Source of the DNA: Cyathus striatus | Taxonomy: Eukaryota > Basidiomycota > Agaricomycetes > Agaricales > Nidulariaceae | Assembly (NCBI GenBank): GCA_025738555.1 | Contig: JAOVFP010000021.1 | Span: 1,550,001 to 1,614,000, forward strand | Reading direction: 5' to 3' | Length of the DNA stretch: 64,000 bases | In this document: positions 47,098 through 59,307 of the stretch, piece by piece | Layout of the letters: each line of letters begins with the position of its first letter | Position numbering within the stretch: the stretch's first letter is position 1 | Position numbers and translations under genes: made by a program | The notes under the pieces: model-generated | What the model was told of the DNA's origin: nothing | What the model saw: only the letters and a program-made list of their open reading frames with translations | Databases searched by the model: none

Positions 47098-47862
47098 TGA
47101 AGAGGACGAAGTGTTGTTGAAGGTTCCTTGACGAAGAATGCAAGTGGTTGGCATGTCCATCCAACCTTAAGGTTCTAAGGTAATGTAAAAGAGTGTGTTA
47201 GCAACGTAATTGAGAGAAACAACGACACAACAAGGAGCAGAACTTCGAGATGAAGTTCTGGAGTGAATTCGGAGAATTGGGACTTGGTGAGAACAATCAG
47301 AACGAGTGAGACGACGACTCAGAGACAGAACGAGAGAGAGTGAAAGGTAGAAACAAGGGGTGAATTTCACTAAAGTACAATAGACCTAGATACACAGTTT
47401 AAATAAGAGAAAGAGAACGAAATATACCTAAAAGGAGTGAATAAATTTTTATTAAGCCCAAGGAGGTGATAGGTACTTGACTATGGTTTCAAGGAGTGTA
47501 GGACTGGAGGAATGAAAAATAATTGTAGAGAAGTCTTGAAGCGATGGTGAGGGGGGGAGCAACTGTAGAGTTGTTGGTCCTGCCAATGTGGTGAGACCGA
47601 TGCCCGGGTGAAACTTGCTGTCCTATGCATGCGTATCGAGGTCCGTTGCTTTGCAACTCTTATTAGAGTATCTGGGGAATGCTTCTGTGTGTGTCTGAGG
47701 TTTGAGACTTGAGCGGATTCGGTCCGACGCTGAGAGCGTTGAGATGCATTCAAGATGATTCAACAGCAGACGTGTTGACGTGCTTGATGGGAAGGTCACG
47801 TGATGTCATCGGAACATGTCAGAACGTCGATTCTACAGTGCAGGCAGAAGGCCTGCTCTACA
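47098..47862 (-). repeat. LTR, left (3' LTR of the minus-strand element)
   Basis: 765 bp, starts TGAAGAGGACG and ends GCCTGCTCTACA. Aligns end to end without gaps to 59308-60072. Confidence 0.9.
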
Positions 47863-49009
47863 TCTAGCGGCAACTGCTAAAATTGACTGTCCCCAGTCAA
47901 TCCGCAAACATGAAATAAAAACAAGGTCCGGCAAAATTCTCAGAGAACTCCATGTGGTAGCGGAAACAAGGTGGGTGTTATAGAGGCTGAGACCAGAAAA
48001 AAAAATAGAAGGTTTATCGGAATTTGGCTGACAACGAATGGGAGTACGATATAAGGCAAAGCGAAATAGGTGTGAGTGTCATAAACACACGATGGTCCTC
48101 GAAGATTTACTGGAAGCCTGGCGTAATGATCCAGAGAAGTTCAACAGCCATGGACCACTGCTCTCTCAATGGGATGAACAGTGTATCACAATTTCGGATC
48201 AATGCCTCAAAGTTGTATGAAATGTGTTGAAAGCAAAGGACAGTTGGAAGAACGAACTATCAGCGGAGTGGGTAGAGATTGAAGAGTGCAATGAGGAGCT
48301 TGTGTTGCGTTTGGTGGTACCACAATTATACAACTTGACAGGAACTCCAGATTTCGTTGCATAAGTGTCAGCCAATTATTTTCATTAAATGCCTAGGTTT
48401 TATGATCATGGTGATCATATAAGCTAGGCATTTTTTTTATGATCACCCACTATTATATATGTAGTAGTGAATGTATGATTACTAGTGAATGTATAAGTGA
48501 TCATAAGTGATCTTTCAGTGTTTTAGTAGTGTTTCAGGTGGATATTTACTTACTACTGGTACTAATGAATGTAATGGTGATCATAGGTGATCATTAGGTG
48601 TTTCAAGTGCATATTCACTTATTACTGGTACTAAAGAATGTATATGTGATCATAAGTGATCATTATATATTACAATAGCATATTATTTTGAATAATATTA
48701 TATATATCACACATGTGACATATCTTGAACTTGTCACGCATATTCCCGCGCCTCACATTGTTCCCGCGCTTCACATTTGTGACATCCTTCTCGCGCGTCA
48801 CGTCTGTCAGGCATATTCCCGCGCATTACGCATATTCCCGCGCTTCTCGCATATTCCCGCGCTTCTTGCATATTCCCGCGCATCACATCTGTCACATTCT
48901 TTCTGTGTGTCACATCCGTCACACATATTCGCACGCATCACATTTGTCACATATATTCGCACGCGTCACACTATTCATGTGTGTCACATATATTCGCACG
49001 CGTCACACT

Positions 49010-49680
49010 GTTCATGCGTGTCACGCTATTCACGCGTGTCACATATATTCGCACGCGTCACACTGTTCATGCGCGTCACGCTATTCACGCGTGATACGCT
49101 ATTCACGCGTGTCACGCTATTCATGCGTGTCACGCAATTCACGCGCGTCACGCTATTCACGCGTGTCACGCTATTCATGCGTGTCACGCTATTCACGCGC
49201 GTCACGCTATTCACGCGTGTCACGCTATTCATGCGTGTCACGCTATTCACGCGCGTCACGCTATTCACGCGCGTCACGCTATTCACGCGCGTCACGCTAT
49301 TCACGCGCGTCACGCTATTCACGCGTGTCACGCTATTCATGCGTGTCACGCTATTCACGCGTGTCACGCTATTCATGCGTGTCACGCTATTCACGCGTGT
49401 CACGCTATTCATGCGTGTCACGCTATTCACGCGTGTCACGCTATTCATGCGTGTCACGCTATTCACGCGTGTCACGCTATTCATGCGTGTCACGCTATTC
49501 ACGCGTGTCACGCTATTCATGCGTGTCACGCTATTCACGCGTGTCACGCTATTCATGCGTGTCACACTATTCACGCGTGTCACGCTATTCCTGCGTGTCA
49601 CGCTATTCACGCGCGTCACACTATTCACGCGCGTCACACTATTCACGCGTGTTACGCTATTCATGTATGTCACGTGCGTC
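49010..49680 (+). repeat. 18-bp minisatellite, left arm
   Basis: About 36 tandem copies of GTGTCACGCTATTCACGC, with C/T variation at the CG sites. Because 18 is divisible by three, frames stay open (VTLFTR-type repeats). Confidence 0.85.
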
Positions 49681-49899
49681 ACATTTGTCATTTGTCACAC
49701 TTTTAGCGCTCGTCACACATGTCACCTGCTTTCATTTTTCACACTTTGCACAACTATTATGCATTTGATGGTGTTACTCTTTGATTCACATTACATGTTT
49801 TATGTGTGTCACTCATCATGCTTTTTGCATATGTTACATTTTTCACAATTTTCACAGCTCAGTAATGTAATTTGGCTTTTGATATTGACAACATATCTA

Positions 49900-50870
49900 G
49901 ATGTGGAACCTATATTAAGTGGGGGATACTTAGTATATCACCTGTCATAGTCTACTAGCCCATCATGGTTTTCATGTATATCATGTTTTTGATGTATATC
50001 ACATCAAGTTTTTCATGTTCTCAATTTGAATTTCAATTGCTTCTGACATTTACTCACACTTGTGGAGCCTGAAGGCACAGTAGGAAGGAGAATCATGATG
50101 TACTGAACACTTAACACCCAGGGAGAGAAGCTGATTATGTGTATCTGATTACCTGTATATCTATACCATTGTTCAAATTGTTACAGAACAGAAGTATCCA
50201 ACAGTGCAGAGTAAATTATTAAACCAAAGGAAACAATCATGTTCTTGCTAAACTGAAGGTTATAACAAGAAATGTTACAATTAGTAAATTATAGAAGTGT
50301 AACAATAATAAGGAGCCAGATTGAAACATGTAGATTGTGTATGTAAGTCCACTGACATTTTACAATCAAGACTAGAGATGTGATATGATGCCATTGAACA
50401 TTTTCATATTGAACAATTTGGTGATAGACCCACACATGGACAAAAAATGTGAAAGAATGGTGAAATATGTGATTCTACATCACATCAAACTTACACATCT
50501 CAGTCATTAGATGATTATTATTCTTGTATCACTATTGGTTATAATGATATCTTCAATACACATTATTGATTCATATCTGCTTACTCTATATGACTACATA
50601 ATCTTTTGATATATTGATACAGAGAGAAAATGAAAACTATCTCAACTCTTACTGATATTGTGTCACAATCAGTTTCACTTCTACACTGCTACATGTACTC
50701 ATATCTCTGACATATGTTGTTTATACTTATACTTAAACCTTATGGCTTCATCTTTTAAACAAGCATATGACTACTGGCAGAATCAACCAGGTAACTACTC
50801 AGACAGCATCAGGGAGTGGTCCATGCACATGCTATTGCTAAGTATTCCCTGCTTACCATAGCTTTCAAAT
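49900..50870. other. Unique centre of the long-inverted-repeat element
   Basis: AT-rich; only one frame over 60 codons. No motif recognised. Confidence 0.4.
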
Positions 50871-51094
50871 TTTGATATATTGTCAATATCAAAAGCCAAA
50901 TTACATTACTGAGCTGTGAAAATTGTGAAAAATGTAACATATGCAAAAAGCATGATGAGTGACACACATAAAACATGTAATGTGAATCAAAGAGTAACAC
51001 CATCAAATGCATAATAGTTGTGCAAAGTGTGAAAAATGAAAGCAGGTGACATGTGTGACGAGCGCTAAAAGTGTGACAAATGACAAATGTGACG

Positions 51095-51665
51095 CACGTG
51101 ACATACATGAATAGCGTAACACGCGTGAATAGTGTGACGCGCGTGAATAGCGTGACACGCATGAATAGTGTGACACGCGTGAATAGCGTGACACGCATGA
51201 ATAGTGTGACACGCATGAATAGTGTGACACGCGTGAATAGCGTGACACGCATGAATAGTGTGACACGCGTGAATAGTGTGACACGCGTGAATAGCGTGAC
51301 ACGCATGAATAGTGTGACACGCGTGAATAGCGTGACACGCATGAATAGCGTGACACGCATGAATAGTGTGACACGCGTGAATAGCGTGACACGCATGAAT
51401 AGCGTGACACGCATGAATAACGTGACACGCGTGAATAGCGTATCACGCGTGAATAGCGTGACGCGCGTGAATAGCGTATCACGCGTGAATAGCGTGACGC
51501 GCATGAATAGCGTGACGCGCGTGAATAGCGTGACGCGCATGAACAGTGTGACGCGTGCGAATATATGTGACATGCGTGAATAGCGTGACACGCATGAACA
51601 GTGTGACGCGTGCGAATATATGTGACACACATGAATAGTGTGACGCGTGCGAATATATGTGACAA
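51095..51665 (-). repeat. 18-bp minisatellite, right arm
   Basis: The same unit in reverse orientation, about 30 copies, fewer than the left arm. Confidence 0.85.
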
Positions 51666-52733
51666 ATGTGATGCGTGCGAATATGTGTGACGGATGTGAC
51701 ACACAGAAAGAATGTGACAGATGTGATGCGCGGGAATATGCAAGAAGCGCGGGAATATGCGAGAAGCGCGGGAATATGCGTAATGCGCGGGAATATGCCT
51801 GACAGACGTGACGCGCGAGAAGGATGTCACAAATGTGAAGCGCGGGAACAATGTGAGGCGCGGGAATATGCGTGACAAGTTCAAGATATGTCACATGTGT
51901 GATATATATAATATTATTCAAAATAATATGCTATTGTAATATATAATGATCACTTATGATCACATATACATTCTTTAGTACCAGTAATAAGTGAATATGC
52001 ACTTGAAACACCTAATGATCACCTATGATCACCATTACATTCATTAGTACCAGTAGTAAGTAAATATCCACCTGAAACACTACTAAAACACTGAAAGATC
52101 ACTTATGATCACTTATACATTCACTAGTAATCATACATTCACTACTACATATATAATAGTGGGTGATCATAAAAAAAATGCCTAGCTTATATGATCACCA
52201 TGATCATAAAACCTAGGCATTTAATGAAAAAATTGGCTGACACCCCTCTTCGTTGTGCTGATACACAATGACAGAGAGCCACTGGAAGGTTGAAGATGTG
52301 AATGCAGCTGATGCCGGGATTCGAGGGATACGAAGCTGAGGTGGATAGCCATCTCCTAGCAGCATGTTCACGATGCTTATGGGAGGTGGAGGGGAGAAAA
52401 GGATCGCTCACATTCATTGACCGTGGATTAATGGCAGTTGCGCGGCTATTGAGTCCGAGACAATCAAAGCAGTACACCAGTAAGGAAGTTGATTTCTTTG
52501 TGCACAGAAAAGGAATGAAGGAGAGGGAATACAAGTGTATTCAGGATGAAGATGAACACTACAGGGATAGAAAGAATTAGAAAGGGGGTGGGAGTAAAAT
52601 AGAAAATAGAAACTGGAATAAATGAAATGAGACTAGAGTGAAATTTGAAAATTAAACTGAGTCGATAAAAATATAGAGGGGTATCGAAATAAAATGAGAT
52701 AAGAAGCTCTATGCATTAACGTCACCTTCCCTG

Positions 52734-54194
52734 TCATGTGAGACTATCGAGCTCATCAGGGGGGAGATTTGCGAGTGATGTAACAGGGATAAAATGAGGA
52801 TTGCGTGGATGGTAGGGAACGACACGGTAGCCTGCATAACGAAGCTTGGAAAGTGTACCGTCAAGTTCACCAAGGATATAAGAGCCAGCTTGTGTGTGTC
52901 GGAGTACAATCATAGGTCCAAGGTAGTGGGGCTTTGTTTTTCGTCCAATATCGGAGTCCAGGTGAGAATTATGGACAAGGACAAGGGAGCCTGGCTTGAA
53001 ATTAAAGTCCTGCATAGATCGAGCAAATGTTTCTTCGAAATGCTTCACAGATTCGTATCTTGCCTTTAGAACATGTTCTTTAATCCATGTGAGATTGACA
53101 GGGTGCTTCTGAAGTTGAATAGCTCGATATGAAATGAGCTCTTCTGTGGAGATAGGGTGATCAATGCGAGGTGACAAGTAAGTAGCTTCTGTGATATCAA
53201 ATGGTAGCAGCGGTTCAAGTCCATGAGCTATGAAGTAGGGGGAATAGCCAGTAGAATGTTGTATAGTTACGTGTTCAGCCCAAATGACAGAGTGAGCCAC
53301 TGAAGGCCACTTCGAAAGGTCTCCTTCTGCAGCTTTAAGAAGAGCCTGGCACACATCGAAATGTCTCCATTCAACAAGACCATTAGCCTGCTTGTTATAT
53401 GGTGAGATGTGTATCCAATGTATATGATACTTATCTCGAAGAATATCCATAGCAGCGAGAAATGCAGTACCATTATCGGTTACTATCTCCTCAATAGCAC
53501 CCCAGCGGCAGAGGATCTCTTCGAAGATGAAGGCTGCAACAGTTTTGGCATTTTCAGACCACAACATATGCCATTCTGGGTATCCTGAGACTGAACAGCG
53601 AGCATGGACTAAGCCTTTGAAGCTGCTAGAGCATGTAGTCATAAACATGGTGTCAATGTAGCATTTACGGAACAGGTTTGTGGGTGTAGCAACGACAGGG
53701 GGGATGTGGTTTTGATAAAGTGAGCGGATTTGACATTCATGGCATGTTCTAATATACCACTTGACATCGTGATCAAGGTATGGCCACCAGAATCGATCCA
53801 AAAGTCGAGTTCAAACTGTAAAAATACCCTTATGACCTAGTTCGTCATGTGCAATGCGGATAATTTCGAGACATTTTGAGGGAGGAATAACAAGTTTGTG
53901 TTTTCCATGAGAGTCTTGATGCCATAGCTTACCATCACGTAGGAAAAACTTCGATGAGAGCGAAACCAGCACCTTAAACTCTTTGTCAGTCATGGAGGAA
54001 GGACAGTTGGGGTCATGGAGGAATGTTTCGACGACCGTAAGCTCGCTATCTCGTAGTGTAGCCTTCTCTGTTCGAGGTATCTCCACGTCAGAACCTAGAA
54101 ATGCGGCAACAAGGGCTGAGGGAGTGACAGGGACAGTAATGCTGTGAGAGGCAAAGGTATTGCAGTGTCCAGAGGTAGTGGTGGATGAAACCAA
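52734..54194 (-). pseudogene. Retrotransposon integrase region (broken)
   Basis: Minus strand. The HHCC zinc-binding part spans HDELGHKGIF (end of the 54194-53811 frame) and CHECQ (start of the 53801-52734 frame), separated by a TGA at 53811-53813 where Arg is usual. The catalytic core shows YIDTMF (D), VTDNGTAF (D) and ANGLVEWRHFDV (E). Several normally conserved Arg residues are Trp, Cys, His or Gln (VEW, DVC, AEHVTIQHSTG), each explained by a CpG transition. No chromodomain is seen at the C-terminus, which ends LANLPPDELDSLT. Confidence 0.8.
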
Positions 54195-54341
54195 GGATGT
54201 AGTGGCGATGTTATGAAGAGAGTAGACAGTGGAGGAGAAAGGACGAGGTGAACAATTCCAGTTGACAACTTCGATAGAGAAACCATATGCAGTGTCAAGC
54301 CAATCGTCATAATCATCTTGCTTGTCTTCATCTTCTGTGAC

Positions 54342-56334
54342 TCAAGGGCGACATAAAAGTCCATCAGCAGGGGTATGGTCTCTAGCAGGAATGTGGCGAA
54401 GCTTGAATGAGAATAAAAGAATACCTGCAATCCATTGGTTGATAGAAGCACCAGGCTGCATATCAGGGTTGTTAAGCATACCTTTAATCGATTTCACGTC
54501 GACTTCAACAACAAGATTCTTGACACCTATAATCCAAATCTTTGTTGCACAAAGTGCTCGAAAAAGCCCGTATAGTTCGAGCTTAGATTGAGAATAGCGA
54601 GATTCTCTATCATTCCAGGTGATAGATCCAAAATGACTAGGATAACGCTTACTATCTGTGCCAATCTGTGAAATCCAGTATCCAACAGCAATATAGGATG
54701 AATCAACGGCTAGTATAACCTCGCGGGGACTCATAGTCAAGAGCACAAATTGTGGGAGATGTTGACACGAGGTATTTGAGCTTCTCCATCGACAGAAGCT
54801 GATCAGATCCGAAGATAAAATCGATGTTCTTACGAGTTAGCATCTGGAGTGGGCATGTGTGAACAGCATAGTTCTTGATGAAAATGCGTAGTGTACCACA
54901 AGTACCTAGGAAACCGCAAACTTCAGAAATATTCTGACAAACTGGCCAGTCTCGAATATGTTGCATGCGAGATTCATCAGGTATACGACCATTGTAAGTG
55001 CATGTATGGCCAACAATGACAGCTGAGGGAACATAGAACTTCGACTTCTTTGCAGAGAATGTGGCACCGGCATGCCTAATACATTGAATTACACGATTCA
55101 CATTGTGCAAATGCTCCCACACGAAGCGTCGAATTCCTGGGTTCTCGGGAATCACTTCAAAATCACCATTGGGTGTTTCGTAATGAGTCTTGGGACCTTT
55201 GACAGGGACATCATCAATGAATGGCTTTGTAATGTGAGGGATTTCAGGCCGAAGGATAAATGTGAGGTCTCCATGTTGAATCTGAAGGGAGTTCATATGA
55301 CCTTGAGGAATAGCTGTGAGCCGAAATGGTCCAAGGAGGGTTTGAAATGAAGTTAAATCTTGAGAATGAACATCAAGCTTCCATTGATCAAACCCAACGA
55401 AGAGGTCGAAGACACCATAACATCCGCGTCCACCAAATGATTCTGCATACTCTTCAACATTAGGAGGCTGACCTGAGTCCTTGATCATAACAGCATTGAG
55501 TGGCTGCAGATCGTGTACAAGCCAGAGTGAAGACTTGTCCTTCTTGAGGACAACAAACCAACATGAGTGGTAAGAGGAATTAGAGGGCTCATAAACGCCA
55601 GATGCAATCTTGTCCTTAATGATTTGGACAACACGGTCATAAAGCCCAGGTGGTATCGGCATATTTTTCAGTGCCCAGGGAATGTGTTCTATTGTTGGAA
55701 TAATAATCGGGTCAAAATAGTCATCAGAGAAACTACCTCTCTCAGACTCGTCCCATGCAAAAGCATACTCTTGCATACATATGAGGTAATGGACAAGTTT
55801 TTCCTTGTCAAGCCAGAGGAATTTATCCGGATTGACATCATAGTCATCTTTTCGATCTTGTGTGTAACGTAAACCAGGTTCGAAATCAGGAGGATGGGTT
55901 GGAAGTGAAGGCATATCTTTCAGGGGATCACCAGGGATACGACATACGACATGAAAATGTTCAGGTAAGGTAGTAGAGACAGGCTTGATACGATTTGCAA
56001 CCTTTTTGTAAGCGAGATTTGAAACATCTGAGGAAGAACAGGGTTGAACAGTGCAGGCAGAGATATTGGATGCAAGAGACAGGTTCTCTGCATCTGATAA
56101 ACTTTGAGATGAGGCAGAGAGCTTTGAAGAGTCGAAATTGGGAGCTAACAGAATATCATAAGAGTCACAAAAGTTTATTAGCATATAAGTTTCGACAGGG
56201 GAAAGAGAATGTGAATTAGTGGGGGAATTAGGTGAGGGAGTAAGAATAGGGGCAGGATCAGACACAGAAAAATAACCTGAGATCGAAAGTAGAGGAGCAT
56301 TGGTTGGGACAGGAAAGAGAGTTGGGGTTGGCAA
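54342..56334 (-). pseudogene. Retrotransposon reverse transcriptase and RNase H (broken)
   Basis: Minus strand. 56334-54703 encodes the linker after the protease and the RT: WFVVLKKDKSSLWLVHDLQP, LNAVMIKDSG, GCYGVFDLFVGFD and the YxDD-box variant FIDDVPVKG, then GATFSAKKSKF and FLGTCGTLRIFI. The RNase H frame (54746-54342) begins REVILAVDSSYIAVGYW with SKLELYGL and VEVDVKS. The two frames meet in a run of C (GGGG at 54725-54728 on plus), a one-base frameshift. A TGA at 54342-54344 follows ADGLLCRP, where the usual text is a run-on RP[R/Q]. Confidence 0.85.
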
Positions 56335-56396
56335 GGAAGAACATGGAATGGAGATTTGCAGTGCATCTCGTTGGGTAGAAGGTGATTCATCGATGA

Positions 56397-59263
56397 CTAA
56401 AAATCCAAGGTCTGACGTGTTCGAATGAATGTGGGTGTTGTATGTACTTTGAATGAATTGGGGTCGATAATCGTGATATGCTGTTCACCATTGATAAAGT
56501 CTTGTGTTGTGGCTTGTGCAAGATGGGTGAATGGATGACCCAATAGTAAATCATAAGGTGCATTTTCGACAACCTGAGCCTGTAACAGTAAGCTGATAGG
56601 TCCAATAGACACTTCAAGATTCATAAGTAGACCATTTGTTGCGCTCTTAGATCCATTTGCAGCTTCCATGGTAATAGATTGCGAAGTGTCAATTGGAACA
56701 CGCAACTTTTCCCAAAGTGAGCGTCGAATCACAACAATTTCAGATCCACTATCAAGAAGTCCTTCATATGTAATCCCATCTTTGAGCGTGACATTAAGAT
56801 GACAAAGAGGTTCAATTTTTGATGCAACAAGCTGTCCATTGTGGGTGGGGAGAGTACTACTGAGCAATACTTTGACATTGAGGGGGGGAGTTGAATCGAC
56901 AGTGGGTACAGTAGTAATATGCATGTTTGCATCACCAGTGGGAATCCGTTTTGTGGTTGTGAGATCCTTGTACTGTTGGCGGATATCAGGTGCGAGGGCC
57001 AGAAGTTCTCGTTGAGTTAATGTGACTGTGGAGCTCAGACTACGTTCAAGAACAGCCTGTGCTATTTTCGGATCTTCGATTGGCGTAAGGTACTTGCACT
57101 GTGGCTGTAGCTGGGACTTATCCTGAGTTGATGCCAGCGGAATAGTATCTGGAACAGGTTTCCCCTTTGTCTGAGAGCGTGTCTGCACATATGAGGTTGC
57201 CGCTGCATCAGCTGCCTTTTTACGAGCAAGCTTATCACTAGCCTGTTGTACAATACCTGTGAGTAGAGCCTCTTCCTCATTGTTAATAATATGGTCTTCA
57301 TCGTGAACAGTACAAGCAGCTGCAGGCAATACAATCGAAATTGAAGGTACAGGCTCATTGTCTATTGGAGGAGAAGTTGAGTCAGCCCAGGAGTAGACTT
57401 GCGGAGCACTAGCAACACAGAAGGTATTCGATAAGGCTGTCGGAGTGGTAGACTGAGGATTCGATTTGTGCCAATTGTCAATACACTCACACATATTATT
57501 ACCAGGTAACATGCGCGTAATCCTATATCCATTTGGCAGTGCAATTTGGTTAGCCGTGTCATGCATACACAACTTTCGGTGCATGTAATCGTCGAGAATA
57601 GGACAGTTGCGAATGAAATGTGTCATTTCTGAGCAAAACATACAGTTGAAGTGCTGCGGAGGAGGTCTAGAGGCTGCTGGATATGAGGGAGTGAATGTTG
57701 ACATAGGTGCAGAGGGATTAGCAGTGAGTTGTTGCTGAAATGCAGCTGCTATCATCTGTGAAAAAACAGGCATAACTGATTCAAGACTCTTTAGATTGAA
57801 GGTTTCCTTCTTCACAGTAGGCTCAGGTAGTGAGGGTTTCTGTGACTCCATAGATGCGAATGCGAATGGAGAGTAGCTCGATTCGAACAAGTGATTTGCT
57901 GCGTCGAAAACATCTTCAACAGGAAAAGGATTGTCAGGGTGGTGAGTGAGATCTTTAACAGTAAGATAACTGCGTAGCTGCTTCCTGAAACTTATATTGA
58001 AGCCTCGCATAAAATGCCCATAAGATTCACGGTGTGGAAGAAGATTTCCGATTGAAGGAAGTTCTTGAACAAAGAACTTGTGAGCGGATAGCACATCCGT
58101 CTATCCTCAGGTCCTAGTGAGGTTCATTGAGAAGTGAAAGAAGGGGGGAAAAGAACCTGTATTCAAAGAATGTCGAGTACTGTACTTAAATAGGTACAGA
58201 AACATGTAAACAAGTGAACTATTAAAAACCGACATGAGGCCAATTTTACGGTACAGGCAGAATGCCTGCTCTACAACAGTCCGAGATTCTACTGTTTTTC
58301 TTTAAGTAGCTAGCCATACATTTAAAATCTCGATGATATGCTCCAAGTTCTAAACAAGTTTCCATGGGGTTAATAGCACGCTTCTCTATGAGAGTCTCTA
58401 AGTCAGAGATCGAGTAAGTACGCTCGTTTTCTGAGCCAGCACCAGGGTACAACTTTAAAATATCAGCTTTAAAAGTCGCCCATGGTTGGCCACTGCGAGA
58501 TGGTAAGTCTTCCCAGAGCTCGGCATCATCCTGTGGAGCATAATAAATTGTCCAGCGAATAAACTTGGGGTCAGTGGTAACATTAGCATTCCTACAGACA
58601 GCTTCGATATCTGACAGGTAACGTTTGAGAGTGCGTGGGTCTCCGTCGTATTTAGGAGCTGAGTGGTGGTTGCATCCTGGCATGTAAGAGGTCGACATAG
58701 GAGTAGGGGTGGGTGTAACTGGTGCAGAAAGAGATGATGATGCAGTTGAAACAACTGTTTGAGGTATGAGACTTAATGAATCGGATGAGGTAATAGATGA
58801 TGGGATTGACTTGTGAACCGGTGATGTGCACGATGGGTACAGGAAGTGAAACAGGGGCCAGGGACTCAGGTGATGAGCTGGGAGTTGGTGTTAGAGAAGA
58901 TGGTGATGACGGATAAGGTGAATCAAATGTGGTGGGTTGAAGAGTAAATGATGAGGTAACTGGTGATGTTGGGAGGGGAACAGATGTCGGATCGATGTGG
59001 TTATGATAAGCAGGGGGAGAAACGATGGTGGAGGTTGCTGGTGATGGATCCAGCTTGAGAGAAACAAGGGAATCCGAATCGGAAACAAATGAGTGCTCAA
59101 TAAATGAAGGTGGGACAGTTTCAGCTGAAGACTCGGATTCGTTACGAGGCCTAAAGGTAACAAGATGAGCTTCTTCTGCGAAACTACAAGAAGGAGGCGT
59201 AGGAGGACAATGAGAAGAACCTGTGTGGACGATACAACGAGATCCACGAGAGGAAGACAGCAC
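56397..59263 (-). pseudogene. Retrotransposon gag-protease (broken by a solo LTR)
   Basis: Minus strand. The N-terminal part is Ser/Pro/Thr-rich (59263 to about 58700, with a frame change near 58810). The capsid-like part contains PKYDGDPRTLKRYLSDIEAV and WATFKADILKLYPGA and is cut at 58275 by a 195-bp solo LTR. It resumes in the 58094-56397 frame with GHFMRGFN, the zinc knuckle CMFCSEMTHFIRNC (CX2CX4HX4C, near 57640) and the retropepsin site GLLDSGSEIVVIRR (near 56750). The frame ends at 56397; the RT frame is reached by a -1 step in a T run at 56399-56403 (plus-strand A run). Confidence 0.8.
58081..58275 (-). mobile_element. Solo LTR (195 bp) inserted in gag
   Basis: On the minus strand it begins TGTAGAGCAGGCATTCTGCC and ends in TCCGCTCA just before 58081. 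It contains TATTTAAGTACAG as a core promoter. It interrupts gag after SRISDC. The right boundary is clear; the left could be 58079 or 58081. No target duplication was recognised. Confidence 0.6.
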
Positions 59264-59284
59264 TAAAAAGAAAAAACCTTAGAA

Positions 59285-59304
59285 GCCCCTCGTGGTGGGC
59301 TCCA
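59285..59304 (-). other. Candidate primer-binding site
   Basis: Three bases inside the right (5') LTR, the minus strand reads TGGAGCCCACCACGAGGGGC. It starts with TGG, as expected for pairing with a tRNA CCA end, but I cannot match it to a particular tRNA. Confidence 0.4.
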
Positions 59305-59307
59305 CTT

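Larger units (their letters stand above)
48361..52248. mobile_element. Long-inverted-repeat element (3,888 bp) with minisatellite arms
   Basis: Flanked by TTCGTTGC (48353-48360) and TTCGTTGT (52249-52256), an 8-bp target duplication with one mismatch. Both ends share GTGTCAGCCAAT, then TTCATTAAATGCCTAGG. The inverted arms are about 1.5 kb (48361 to about 49895) and 1.4 kb (about 50877 to 52248), with a ~1-kb unique centre. No plausible transposase frame, so it is non-autonomous or foldback-like. The 420- and 370-codon frames in the arms translate the minisatellite. Confidence 0.8.
48024..52580 (+). pseudogene. Antisense accessory frame of the retrotransposon, split by an insertion
   Basis: Plus-strand frame between pol and the left LTR, antisense to pol. 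The first part (48038-48360) reads LEDLLEAWRNDPEKFNSHGP, then KVV-TGA-NVLKAKDSW (TGA at 48218-48220, Arg expected), and EIEECNEELVLRLVVPQLYN up to the insertion site. The second part resumes at 52249 and contains FEGYEAEVDSHLLAACSRCL and LTFIDRGLMAVARLL before TAG at 52578-52580, with frame changes. Joining the flanks at the 8-bp duplication restores continuity. Function unknown. Confidence 0.5.

Noticed and set aside
48688..49950. 420-codon open frame (and 370 codons at 50809-51921, minus)
   Set aside because: It is a translation of an 18-bp minisatellite, whose length keeps all frames open; the opposite strand is equally open. It is the inverted-repeat arm of a transposon, not a gene.
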